Assembly (NCBI RefSeq): GCF_001583415.1
Contig: NZ_CP014475.1
Location: forward strand, 5,208,001 to 5,272,000
Source: Mycolicibacterium phlei
Lineage (GTDB): Bacteria; Actinomycetota; Actinomycetes; Mycobacteriales; Mycobacteriaceae
Direction: 5' to 3'
DNA: 64,000 nt
The first letter of the stretch is position 1, and each line of letters opens with the position of its first letter. Below, one piece after another: positions 15,959 to 23,724 of the stretch. A program made the position numbers and the translations under genes. A model generated the notes under the pieces. The model ran no database searches. It was not told the DNA's origin and saw nothing but the letters and a program-made list of their open reading frames with translations.

Positions 15959-16702
15959 ATGAGCAACGTCCGCGGTACCGACGACGCCGTCCTGGCCAAG
16001 GCCGGGATCTTTCAGGGGGTGGACCCCGATGCGGTCGCCTCGCTGATCGCCCAGCTGCGGCCCGTCGAGTTCCGTCGCGGTCAGGAGATCTTCCACCAGG
16101 GCGATCCGGGCGACACCCTGTTCATCATCGCCTCAGGCAAAGTGAAGATCGGACATCACAACACCGACGGCCGTTCGAGTCTGCTGGCGCTGCTGGGCCC
16201 GTCGGACATGTTCGGGGAGCTGGCGATCTTCGACCCGGGCCCGCGCACGTCGACCGCTACGGCCGTGACGCCGGTGCGGGCGATGTTCATGGACCGCGTC
16301 GCGCTGCGGACATGGATCAGCGACTACCCCGGTATCGGCGAGCAGCTGCTGCGGGTGGTGGCCCGCAGGCTGCGGCGCACGCAGGACACGTACTCGGACA
16401 TGATCTTCACCGACGTGCCCGGTCGCGTCGCCCGGCAGCTGCTGGAGTTGGCGAGGCGGTTCGGCGAGTCGGAGGGCTCGGGGCTGCGGGTGGCTCACGA
16501 CCTCACCCAGGAGGAGCTGGCCCAGCTGGTGGGGTCGTCGCGGGAGACGGTCAACAAGGCGCTGTCGGATTTCGCGCACCGCGGGTGGCTGCGGCTGGAC
16601 AGCCGCAGCGTCCTGATCCGCGACGTCGAGAAGTTGGCCCGGCGTGCGGGCGACCGGACGGTCGTGCCGCTCGAGGCGCCGGTGGTCGCCGCCGCCTCAT
16701 AG
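15959..16702 (+). CDS. Crp/Fnr family regulator, mycobacterial Crp paralogue
   Basis: A 247-residue cyclic-nucleotide-type regulator, closely similar in layout to M. tuberculosis Crp (Rv3676): cNMP-binding beta-roll at residues about 10-120 ([23 protein letters not shown]), hinge helix, then winged HTH ([33 protein letters not shown]). The pocket stretch [14 protein letters not shown] retains the Glu/Arg/Ser-Thr pattern of cAMP binders. Fast-growing mycobacteria carry a second Crp; this may be that copy. The ATG at 15959 gives the Crp-like N-terminus; the next upstream in-frame start adds four residues. It follows the sulfonate importer, perhaps without functional linkage. Confidence 0.88.
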   Translation: MSNVRGTDDAVLAKAGIFQGVDPDAVASLIAQLRPVEFRRGQEIFHQGDPGDTLFIIASGKVKIGHHNTDGRSSLLALLGPSDMFGELAIFDPGPRTSTATAVTPVRAMFMDRVALRTWISDYPGIGEQLLRVVARRLRRTQDTYSDMIFTDVPGRVARQLLELARRFGESEGSGLRVAHDLTQEELAQLVGSSRETVNKALSDFAHRGWLRLDSRSVLIRDVEKLARRAGDRTVVPLEAPVVAAAS

Positions 16703-16744
16703 CGGCGGCGGTCCGTACGTCCCCCTCACCCGCACGGACCGGCA

Positions 16745-16779
16745 CGCCGCCCTGCCTAATGAAGATAGGGACGGCGGCG
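16745..16779. terminator. Bidirectional hairpin between convergent crp-like and alcohol dehydrogenase genes
   Basis: CGCCGCC-ctg-CCTA pairs with TAGG-gac-GGCGGCG around a 7-nt loop. A second, shorter hairpin lies just before it (GGTCCGT 16710-16716 with ACGGACC 16734-16740). The pair is placed to end transcription of both convergent genes. Confidence 0.5.
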
Positions 16780-16823
16780 CGCAGGCGGTATCCGCCGAAC
16801 GCATGATTTCTGCACCAGCCAGA

Positions 16824-16839
16824 TGTGGGTTAGCTCACA
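16824..16839. promoter_or_regulatory. CRP-site-like palindrome
   Basis: TGTGGGTTAGCTCACA differs by one base from the CRP consensus TGTGA-N6-TCACA. It lies 122 bp downstream of the crp-like gene and 38 bp beyond the 3' end of the convergent alcohol dehydrogenase gene, where no annotated promoter is expected. Confidence 0.35.
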
Positions 16840-16876
16840 TTCGAATTCGTTGGTGGACACCCGTTCTCGGATGCGG

Positions 16877-17881
16877 TCAGGGCGACACTGACGCACGCAG
16901 CGCGCCACGCACGGGCGCAGCCAGGACCGAGGCGGCCGAATCGAGGCCTACGGGATCGGCCACCAGCGACGCCCATGGATAGATGTCGACGGTTCGCTGC
17001 AGGAATTCTACGGCCTCCATCAGATGACGCGGCTCGTAGTTGTGCACCCCGGTGATCGTCCACCAGTTGCGCACCACGCTTTCCGGGTCGACCGACAACG
17101 GTGGGCCGGGCAGCACCGCGCCGGCGAGCACCAGCCTGCCGCCGATCTCGAGGCGGTGCAGGGCGGCGGCGGACGCGAGCGTCGAGCCCGAGACGTCGAT
17201 CGCGATGTCCACGGGACCGCCGGTATCACCTACCGCGCCGAACTTCTCGGCCAACCGGACCCGCTCCTGATCGAGGTCGACGACTGCGACCTGGGCACCC
17301 ACCTCCGCGCACGCGGCGACCGCGGTGACCCCGAGCATGCCCGCGCCGACGACGAGCACCCGCCGGCCGCGCAGCGGGCCCGCCGCCTCCAGTGTGGCCA
17401 TCACCGTCGCCGTCGCGCAGGCCGCGGGTGCGGCCACCCGGTCCTCGAGGTCATCCGGCACCGGCTGCACCGCAACGCCGTCCGGCAGCACGATGTGCTG
17501 CGCGTACCCGCCGGACAGCGGCCAGTCGCCGTCGAACGGCTCGTGTCCGATTTTGCGGACCCGGTGGCACTTCGCGGTCCGGCCCGCCGTGCACCGCGCG
17601 CAGGTGCCGCAGCTCGCGGTGACCGACCAGACGATCCGCTTACCGACAAGCCGCTCGCGGCCCGGGCCTGCCGCCACCACGTCACCGACGGCCTCGTGGC
17701 CGAGCACGCTCGGACAGGCGCCACGCCGGCGTCCCGCGACGGTGTGCAGGTCGGAACCGCACACGGTGGCGAGCCGGATCCGCACCACCGTCGCGTCCCC
17801 CGGCACGGGCACCTCGCGCAGCTCCACGCCGTCGCCGGTCCAGACGGCTGCGCGGGTCAGACCAGTTGCGACCGAATCCAT
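16877..17881 (-). CDS. Zinc-dependent alcohol dehydrogenase, phosphonate-associated (HpnZ-type)
   Basis: This 334-residue medium-chain dehydrogenase has the catalytic zinc pattern CGSDLHTVAGRRRG then GHEAVGDV, four cysteines of a structural zinc site (TASCGTCARCTAGRTAKC), and a Rossmann motif VLVVGAGMLGVTAVAACAEVG. It is the last gene of the phosphonate locus and its start overlaps the transporter 3' end, so it belongs to that operon. It fits the zinc-dehydrogenase clade that I recall as TIGR03366, repeatedly linked to phosphonate catabolism. The substrate is not established; an aldehyde or alcohol from carbon-phosphorus cleavage is a reasonable guess. Start chosen by alignment of the N-terminus. 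Confidence 0.85.
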   Translation of the reverse strand: MDSVATGLTRAAVWTGDGVELREVPVPGDATVVRIRLATVCGSDLHTVAGRRRGACPSVLGHEAVGDVVAAGPGRERLVGKRIVWSVTASCGTCARCTAGRTAKCHRVRKIGHEPFDGDWPLSGGYAQHIVLPDGVAVQPVPDDLEDRVAAPAACATATVMATLEAAGPLRGRRVLVVGAGMLGVTAVAACAEVGAQVAVVDLDQERVRLAEKFGAVGDTGGPVDIAIDVSGSTLASAAALHRLEIGGRLVLAGAVLPGPPLSVDPESVVRNWWTITGVHNYEPRHLMEAVEFLQRTVDIYPWASLVADPVGLDSAASVLAAPVRGALRASVSP

Positions 17882-20250
17882 CCCGACAACCTCTCGATGG
17901 TGTAGACGATGACGAAGATGACAAGCACGATCGCACCGGCGATGTCGAAGTTCAGTGTGCGGATCGACTCGAACAGCAGGTAGCCGATGCCGCCCGCGCC
18001 GACGATGCCGAGGATCGTCGACGTCCGCACGTTGACGTCCAGCAGATAGAGGCTGGATCCGATCATCGCCGGCATCGCCTGCGGGATCACCGCGGCGGTC
18101 AGGGTTTTCCACCAGCCGCCACCGACCGACCGGACGGCCTCCATCGGGCCGGGGTCGATCTCCTCCACGGCGTCGGCCACCAGCTTGGCCAGGAATCCGA
18201 TCGAGCCGATCGCCAGCGCACACGTGCCCGCGATCGGCCCCAGGCCGAGCGCCGCGACGAAAACCACCGCCAGGATGAGTTCGGGGATTGCGCGCACCAC
18301 GAGGATCCAGCCGCGGGCGATCCAGTAGCACAACGCATTCGGGGTGACATTGCGCGCGGCGAGGATCCCGACCGGAATCGACAGCACGACGCCGATCGCG
18401 GTCGACACCACCCCGATCGCCACGGTCTGCAACGCCGCCTCGAACAAGGCACCGCCCAGCGCGTCGAAGTTCGGCGGGACCATCCTGGCGAACACCTCGA
18501 TCGATGGCCCCACCCAGGTCAGCAGGTCGACCGGGTTGATCTTCAGCACGACCAACGCTGCGATCGTGGTGCCTGCCAGCGCCGCCGACGCCACGGCACG
18601 GGCAGCACGGTCGCGGCGCGGGTGGGAAGCGGTCGGGGTCAGCAGGATTCGCCGGATCCCGATCGCGACGAGCTCCATCGCGACGATGATCGCCAGGATC
18701 ACCAGGACGATGCCGAGCGCACGGGGGTAGATCAGACCGCGCAGCGCGTCCTGCAGGGCGAAACCGATCCCACCGGCGCCGACGAAGCCGAGCACCACCG
18801 ACATGCGCAGATTGATGTCAATGCGGTAGACGAACGCCGCGACCCAGGCGGGCACCACCTGCGGCACGACGGCGTTGAGCATTTCGCGCAGGTAGCCGAC
18901 ACCGGTGCTGCGCACCGCTTCGCGTGGGCCGGCGTCGGTGGCCTCGATGGCGTCGGCGAACAGCTTGCCGAGCATGCCAATCGAGTGCAGCGCCAGCGCG
19001 AGGATTCCCGGAAGCACCCCGATGCCCAGCGCGCGGACGAACAACACCGCGAACAACAGATCCGGCATGGCACGGCAAAACGTGATCACCGCCCGCGCGA
19101 CGGTGTGCACCGCGGGGTGCGGGGTGGTGTTGCGGGCAGCCAGGAATGCCAACGGGATTGACGCAACGGTGGCCAAAACGGTGCCGAGCACCGCCATCAG
19201 CAGTGTCTCGACGGCGAGCACACCGATGCGTGCGGGACCGTCGAGCCGGGGCGGCAGCATCCGCGCGACGAGCGCCGCGACCTCGTCGACGCCGCCGAGC
19301 AGTTCGGTGGGGACGAAGTCGATGAACCACGCCGAAGCCACCGTCGTGACGACGGCGACGACGGTGACCGTGTGCAGGCGCCCGGGCAGGCCCGCACGCC
19401 GGGGCGCGGCCTCGGGTGCGCGCTCGGCCAGCGGTGTGCTCAAGCGGTCGTCGACGCGCTGGTAGATGCCCATCACCTCGTCGCGGCTCAGTCCCACGGC
19501 GGGCCGGTCGAGTACCTTGCGGCCGCTGCGCAGGCCGATGAGGCGGTGCGCCCAGCCGAGTGCGAGGTCGACCTGGTGCAGGGTGCACACCACGGTCAGC
19601 TTCTCCTCGATGCAGATCCGGAACAGCAGATCCATGACGACCCCCGCGTTCTCGGGGTCGAGCGAGGCGACCGGTTCGTCGGCGAGCAGCAGCGCGGGCC
19701 GCTGCATGAGCGTGCGAGCGACAGCGACGCGCTGCTGCTGCCCGCCCGAGAGCGTGTCGGCACGCCGGGAGGCGAAGTCCGCCAGCCCGACTCGGTCGAG
19801 GTGCATCAGCGCCTCCGCTCGCATGCTGCGCGGGTAGGTCAAAGCGCCGTAGCGGGGCAGTCGCAGCCGGCCCAGTCCGCCGATGAGGACGTTTTCCAGA
19901 CAGCTCAGCCGTCCGACGAGGTTGAACTGCTGGAAGACGAACCCGACACGGCGGCGCAACGCCCGCACCTCGGCCGCCGACGCGGTGTCGACCCGGGTAC
20001 CGCAGACGTTGACCTGTCCGGTGGTGACGGGCTGTAACCCGTTGAGGCACCGGAGCAGTGTCGACTTACCCGACCCGGACAGCCCGAGCAGCACCAGCAG
20101 TTCGCTGCGGTGCACGTCGAACGAGACGTCGTCGAGGGCGAGTGTGTCGCCGAACCGCTTGGTCAGGTTGCGTACCGCGACGACGACATCATCGCCTGCG
20201 ACGGTACGCCCGTCCTGGTCGACGACGTCCACGGCGGTCAGCCCTTGCAC
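17857..20250 (-). CDS. phnCE-like: Phosphonate ABC transporter, fused ATPase-permease-permease
   Basis: A single uninterrupted 797-codon frame encodes three modules. Residues about 22-280 are a PhnC-like ATPase (Walker A GLSGSGKST, signature LSGGQQQR, Walker B LLLADEP). Residues about 295-545 are a first PhnE-like permease (EAVRSTGVGYLREMLNAVVPQ, GAGGIGFALQDALRG). Residues about 560-797 are a second (EAVRSVGGGWWKTLTAAVIPQ, GAGGIGYLLFESIRTL). PhnC and PhnE are usually separate; PhnE is often duplicated but fusion of all three is uncommon. The complex imports phosphonates or phosphate esters delivered by PhnD, whose gene overlaps the GTG start by 13 nt; an in-frame GTG at 20232 is an alternative. 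Confidence 0.88.
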   Translation of the reverse strand: MQGLTAVDVVDQDGRTVAGDDVVVAVRNLTKRFGDTLALDDVSFDVHRSELLVLLGLSGSGKSTLLRCLNGLQPVTTGQVNVCGTRVDTASAAEVRALRRRVGFVFQQFNLVGRLSCLENVLIGGLGRLRLPRYGALTYPRSMRAEALMHLDRVGLADFASRRADTLSGGQQQRVAVARTLMQRPALLLADEPVASLDPENAGVVMDLLFRICIEEKLTVVCTLHQVDLALGWAHRLIGLRSGRKVLDRPAVGLSRDEVMGIYQRVDDRLSTPLAERAPEAAPRRAGLPGRLHTVTVVAVVTTVASAWFIDFVPTELLGGVDEVAALVARMLPPRLDGPARIGVLAVETLLMAVLGTVLATVASIPLAFLAARNTTPHPAVHTVARAVITFCRAMPDLLFAVLFVRALGIGVLPGILALALHSIGMLGKLFADAIEATDAGPREAVRSTGVGYLREMLNAVVPQVVPAWVAAFVYRIDINLRMSVVLGFVGAGGIGFALQDALRGLIYPRALGIVLVILAIIVAMELVAIGIRRILLTPTASHPRRDRAARAVASAALAGTTIAALVVLKINPVDLLTWVGPSIEVFARMVPPNFDALGGALFEAALQTVAIGVVSTAIGVVLSIPVGILAARNVTPNALCYWIARGWILVVRAIPELILAVVFVAALGLGPIAGTCALAIGSIGFLAKLVADAVEEIDPGPMEAVRSVGGGWWKTLTAAVIPQAMPAMIGSSLYLLDVNVRTSTILGIVGAGGIGYLLFESIRTLNFDIAGAIVLVIFVIVYTIERLSGWIRSQLV

Positions 20251-21206
20251 TTCTCGGACCCAGTGATATCGCAGACTTTGCGCACCCCGTCGTAGGCGGT
20301 GTCGTCGACCGGCACCACACCCCAGACCCGTTCGTCGGCGATCAGGCAGGCATCACCGGTGCAGAAGCCCTCGGCCTCGAAGGTTTTCACGTTCGCCTTC
20401 TCGGCGAAGATCGTCTTCAGCTTGTCGATCACCTCGGGCCCCAGCGACTCGTTGGCCGCGAAGACCGAGCCGGCGATCATCTCCGACTTCCACACCGTCT
20501 TCAACTCACCTGGCGCCAGATCGCCCTTGGCGACCATGGTTTCGTCGACCATGCTGTCGAACGCGAACCCCGCGTCACAGTCGCCGTTCTTGATGGCCAG
20601 CGCCGAAGCGTCGTGCCCGCCGGCGAAGATCGGGGTCATCGCCGCGGAGATGTCGGCCTCGGACCCCGACGTGATCACGCCCGCCTCGATGAGACCCGCC
20701 GTGGGGTACAGGAAGCCGGACGTCGAGACCGGATCCACGAAACACACCTTCTTACCGGCGAAGTCGGGCAGTCCGTTGACCGCCTCGTTGTCGGCGCGGG
20801 CCAGCCCGTAGGACCGGTAGCCCGGGTCGGCGCCCTCCTCGGCGATCACCGCACCGAGCGGGGTGATCCTGGCTCCGTTGAGCTTGGCGACGACGTAGGC
20901 GAACGGGCCGAAGAACGCGAGATCGACGTTGTCGGCGATCATGCCCTCGACCACGCCCGCGTAGTCGGAGGCCTGGACGAACTCGACCTTCGAGCCGGTT
21001 TCCTTCTCGAGCAGTTTGATCAGCGGTTCGTAGCTGGCCCGCATGTCGGTGGAGTTCTCGGCGGGGATGGCGGCGAGGGTGATGGTGTCCGGGAAGCCCT
21101 CGGCGTTGGGGCCGTCGGACCCGGAGTCGCCGCTGGAGCAACCGACGAGGGTGAGCGCCGCACAGGCGGCGACGGCCATCAGTCGGGCGACGGGGTGGGA
21201 ACGCAT
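20238..21206 (-). CDS. phnD: Phosphonate-binding lipoprotein PhnD
   Basis: A 322-residue substrate-binding protein. It begins with a lipoprotein signal ending in LVGCSS, then ITLAAIPAENSTDMRASYEP and DNVDLAFFGPFAYV, the PhnD/SsuA-like phosphonate-binding pattern (Tyr, Ser/Thr-Ser-Gly loop VDPVSTSGFLYPT that contacts the phosphono group). It is anchored on the outer face of the membrane and feeds the fused transporter encoded immediately downstream. Ligands of the family include 2-aminoethylphosphonate and phosphite. Cysteine pairs in the mature part (CDAGF, CTGDAC, CDITGSEKC) suggest disulfides. Confidence 0.9.
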   Translation of the reverse strand: MRSHPVARLMAVAACAALTLVGCSSGDSGSDGPNAEGFPDTITLAAIPAENSTDMRASYEPLIKLLEKETGSKVEFVQASDYAGVVEGMIADNVDLAFFGPFAYVVAKLNGARITPLGAVIAEEGADPGYRSYGLARADNEAVNGLPDFAGKKVCFVDPVSTSGFLYPTAGLIEAGVITSGSEADISAAMTPIFAGGHDASALAIKNGDCDAGFAFDSMVDETMVAKGDLAPGELKTVWKSEMIAGSVFAANESLGPEVIDKLKTIFAEKANVKTFEAEGFCTGDACLIADERVWGVVPVDDTAYDGVRKVCDITGSEKCKG

Positions 21207-21226
21207 CAGCTGTTGAATCCTTCGAA

Positions 21227-21895
21227 TCAGTCGGTCAGGACGATGGCGGGCAGCTCGGCGACAGAGCCGATGATGTGGGTGGCGCCGGCCGCCTTGAGCG
21301 TGGCGGTGTCGTGCGCGCCGGTGAGGACGCCGGCGACGACGGAGGACCCCGCGCGCAACCCGGCGGCGATATCGCTGACGGTGTCACCGACGACGGCGAC
21401 CTTGCGGACATCGTCGACACCCGTGCGCATCAGCGCGGTCAGCACGAGGTCCGGGTACGGGCGTCCCCGCACACCCGGGCCGGGCGCGAGCACCACGTCG
21501 GCGATGTCGTCCCAGCCGAGCGCGTCGAGGATCCGCTGCTGGGTGGACGGGCTGAAGCCGGTGGTCAGCGCGACCCGCACACCCGCGCCCCGTAGCGCCG
21601 AAATCGTCTCAGCAGCACCGGGTATCGGGCTGGCTCCGGTTTCGATGAAGCGTTCGTAGGTCTTCTCGAAGGCGATGTTGGCCTCCTCGGCGCGGCCCTC
21701 GCCGAACAGATGCGTGAAGACCGCGATCTTCGACTGCCCCATGGTGTCGAGGACGTAGCGGCGGGCGGCGTCGCGCTCCGGACCGTCGGCGGGAACTCCC
21801 ACGGCGGTGGCGGCCTCCTCGAAGGCGCGCACCACCAGCCCGTCGTCGCTGACGACGGTTCCGGCCATGTCGAGGACGGCTAGTTCGATTTGCAT
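21227..21895 (-). CDS. Phosphonatase-like HAD hydrolase (PhnX-like)
   Basis: The 222-residue protein opens LAVLDMAGTVVSDDG, the HAD nucleophile motif in the DxAGT form typical of phosphonoacetaldehyde hydrolase. Later motifs are ALTTGFS (motif II), GRPYPDL and GDTVSDIAAGLRAG (motifs III/IV). The cap region contains MGQSKIAVF; Lys56 falls where PhnX carries its Schiff-base lysine, so carbon-phosphorus cleavage of an aldehyde intermediate is chemically possible. It matches the clade that I recall as TIGR03351, linked with phosphonate genes but not proven identical to PhnX. Lies 20 nt upstream of phnD on the same strand. Confidence 0.85.
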   Translation of the reverse strand: MQIELAVLDMAGTVVSDDGLVVRAFEEAATAVGVPADGPERDAARRYVLDTMGQSKIAVFTHLFGEGRAEEANIAFEKTYERFIETGASPIPGAAETISALRGAGVRVALTTGFSPSTQQRILDALGWDDIADVVLAPGPGVRGRPYPDLVLTALMRTGVDDVRKVAVVGDTVSDIAAGLRAGSSVVAGVLTGAHDTATLKAAGATHIIGSVAELPAIVLTD

Positions 21896-21970
21896 GCGGC
21901 CACTTTCGGGTGTCGGGCGGACGAGTGGGTGCCGGTGAACAGAACTTCAGGTGAACAACGGGAGATCATT

Positions 21971-21982
21971 TGGTCTAGGCCG
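21971..21982. promoter_or_regulatory. Degenerate PhnF-type operator before PhnX-like/phnD genes
   Basis: TGGTCTAGGCCG matches 9 of 12 positions of the operator at 23180 (TGGTATAGACCA). It lies in the 93-bp gap between the FAD oxidoreductase stop (21989) and the PhnX-like start (21895), where an internal promoter for the transport half of the locus would be expected. Confidence 0.4.
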
Positions 21983-21988
21983 ATCAGG

Positions 21989-23104
21989 TCACAACCCGAT
22001 CAGCTCAGCGGTCTGTTCCGCGATCGCCGGGCCGAGGGTCATCCCCCGTCCGCCCGGGCCGGTGACGATGTGAATGCCGTCCACGGGTGTGCGGCGGCAG
22101 ACGACGGCGTCGGGATCGGTGCACTGGCTGTAGACCCCGGCCCACCGGCGCTCGACCGGCGGCAGCGCGCGGCCGAGGAGTTCCTCGACGAGTCCGACGA
22201 GGTAGTCGTACGGGCCCTCGGTGACGTCGAACGGGAAGGGTTCCCGGTACTCGTGTGTGTCGCCGATGGTGAGCCCGCCGTCGAGGCGCTGCACGCAGAG
22301 CAACTGCATGTGGTGGAGTTCGGCGACGACGTCCTGGGGCTGGATTCGGTTCAGCGAGTCGAGAGCCGTCCCGGCGTATCCCGGGTAGTAGCGCAGACTG
22401 TCGCCGTCGGCGATCGACGTGGTCAGCGGTTCGTCCAGCGGGGCGGTCTGCATCATCTGCAACCGCACGCGCCGCACCGGTAGCTCACCGACGAGTTCGC
22501 GAACCAGGCCGCCGTGGGCGGCGCCGGGACAGATGATGACCTGGTCTCCCTCGTAGTGGCGACCACGGTCGTCGCGGATGCCTGCGGTGGTCACGGCGCG
22601 GGCCTCGACGCCGGGGACGAACTCGTAGCGACCACTGGCCGCCAGGTGGGCGCGCAGCGCGGGCATCGCCTGCCGCGACTCGACCGCGGCGTCCCGTGCA
22701 CAGTGCAGTGCGGCGAGGAACTTGCCCCGCAGCGCCGGGTTGAGGGCGCGGGCCTGTTCCGCATCGAGCAGGGCGAAACCGCGCGTGGTTGCGTCCGCCC
22801 GCCCGACGGTCTCCTCGGCCACCGCGACCTCGGCGGGCGTCCTCAACAGGGTCAGCGATCCGTTGGCGCGGAAACCCACGCCCGGTACAGTCTCGCCGAT
22901 CTCCTCCCAGAGTTCCCGCGCACGCAGGGCGATGTCGAGTTCACCGGCGGTTCGCCCCGACACCCAGACCAGACCGAAGTTGCGTACGGTCGCGCCGCGC
23001 GCCTCAGCCTCGCGCTCCAGATGAACTACCTGATGGCCTCTCCGGATCGCCTCGAAAGCGTGTGCTGTACCGAGGATTCCGCCACCGATGATGATGATTC
23101 GCAC
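21989..23104 (-). CDS. FAD-dependent amine/aminophosphonate oxidoreductase (HpnW/Pbf-type)
   Basis: A 371-residue DAO-family flavoprotein. The GTG start gives an immediate dinucleotide-binding motif, RIIIIGGGILGTAHAFEA, with a matching FAD end motif TGPGGRGMTLGPAIAEQ. This family oxidises amines; members next to PhnX-like genes (TIGR03364 in my recollection) act on 2-aminoethylphosphonate or its N-methyl or hydroxylated derivatives, giving phosphonoacetaldehyde-type products. It is divergent from the HD-domain gene with an exact PhnF operator in the gap. The likely role is oxidative deamination of the imported aminophosphonate before hydrolysis by the HAD enzyme. Confidence 0.85.
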   Translation of the reverse strand: MRIIIIGGGILGTAHAFEAIRRGHQVVHLEREAEARGATVRNFGLVWVSGRTAGELDIALRARELWEEIGETVPGVGFRANGSLTLLRTPAEVAVAEETVGRADATTRGFALLDAEQARALNPALRGKFLAALHCARDAAVESRQAMPALRAHLAASGRYEFVPGVEARAVTTAGIRDDRGRHYEGDQVIICPGAAHGGLVRELVGELPVRRVRLQMMQTAPLDEPLTTSIADGDSLRYYPGYAGTALDSLNRIQPQDVVAELHHMQLLCVQRLDGGLTIGDTHEYREPFPFDVTEGPYDYLVGLVEELLGRALPPVERRWAGVYSQCTDPDAVVCRRTPVDGIHIVTGPGGRGMTLGPAIAEQTAELIGL

Positions 23105-23179
23105 GAACGGACTCTGCCGCCTCCGCGCGACACCGCGACGACACATCCGGTACAGCGGCGTGAACGCAAGATGAACAAT

Positions 23180-23191
23180 TGGTATAGACCA
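23180..23191. promoter_or_regulatory. PhnF operator in divergent phosphonate promoter
   Basis: TGGTATAGACCA, inside an 18-bp dyad AATTGGTATAGACCAATT (23177-23194), lies between the FAD oxidoreductase start (23104) and the HD-domain start (23212). It equals the operator that I recall for M. smegmatis PhnF. Its position 21 nt before the HD gene start means bound repressor would block that promoter and probably the divergent one. Confidence 0.75.
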
Positions 23192-23211
23192 ATTTCTGCT
23201 ACCGTGCGCCC

Positions 23212-23724
23212 GTGACCGTATGCGAAGAGATGGTTACCGTTCTCGAATCGCTGCGCGGCGTCTGGGATGAGGACGCTGTCGACGATTTCGACCACGCCTG
23301 CCAGTCCGCGGCTCTGGCACTGGCGGACGGGGCCGACGATGAACTGGTGCTGGCCGCCGCACTGCACGACATCGGACACAGTCCGCTGTTGGCCGGCACG
23401 TCGGCGGCGCACGATGTGATCGCCCGCGATTGGCTGACACCGCGTTTCGGCACTCGTGTGGGATGGCTGGCCGGTGCGCACGTCGCGGCCAAGCGTTACC
23501 TTGTCGCCACCCGGCCCGGGTACGGACAGATGCTGTCGGCGGTGTCGGCGACGTCGCTGGCGCACCAGGGCGGTGCCACGGCGGATATCGCGTTCACGGA
23601 CCATCCCTGGTGGCCGGATGCGCTGCGCCTTCGGGAATACGACGATGCCGCTAAAGTTCCTGGAGTACAGGGAATCTCGCTTGAGGAGCTGGTCGTGATC
23701 GCTGACCGGGTCGCGAGGCGATGA
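23212..23724 (+). CDS. PhnZ/TmpB-like HD-domain oxygenase
   Basis: A 170-residue HD-domain protein of the PhnZ group. Proposed iron ligands are His28, His52-Asp53, His67, His90 and Asp144, with spacing close to PhnZ. The stretch GAHVAAKRYLVATRPGY followed by SAVSATSLAHQGG and FTDHP is diagnostic: the Lys-Arg-Tyr region and HQGG contact the phosphonate in PhnZ. PhnZ and TmpB use a mixed-valent diiron centre to split 1-hydroxy-phosphonates oxidatively to phosphate. The position of the PhnZ Tyr that closes the site appears to be Trp18 here. No PhnY/TmpA hydroxylase gene is in the window. GTG start; stop overlaps the next gene (ATGA). Confidence 0.82.
   Translation: MTVCEEMVTVLESLRGVWDEDAVDDFDHACQSAALALADGADDELVLAAALHDIGHSPLLAGTSAAHDVIARDWLTPRFGTRVGWLAGAHVAAKRYLVATRPGYGQMLSAVSATSLAHQGGATADIAFTDHPWWPDALRLREYDDAAKVPGVQGISLEELVVIADRVARR

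Noticed and set aside
17866-19161. A 431-codon plus-strand frame
   Set aside because: Antisense to the fused transporter; highly charged Arg/Asp/His-rich product typical of shadow frames.
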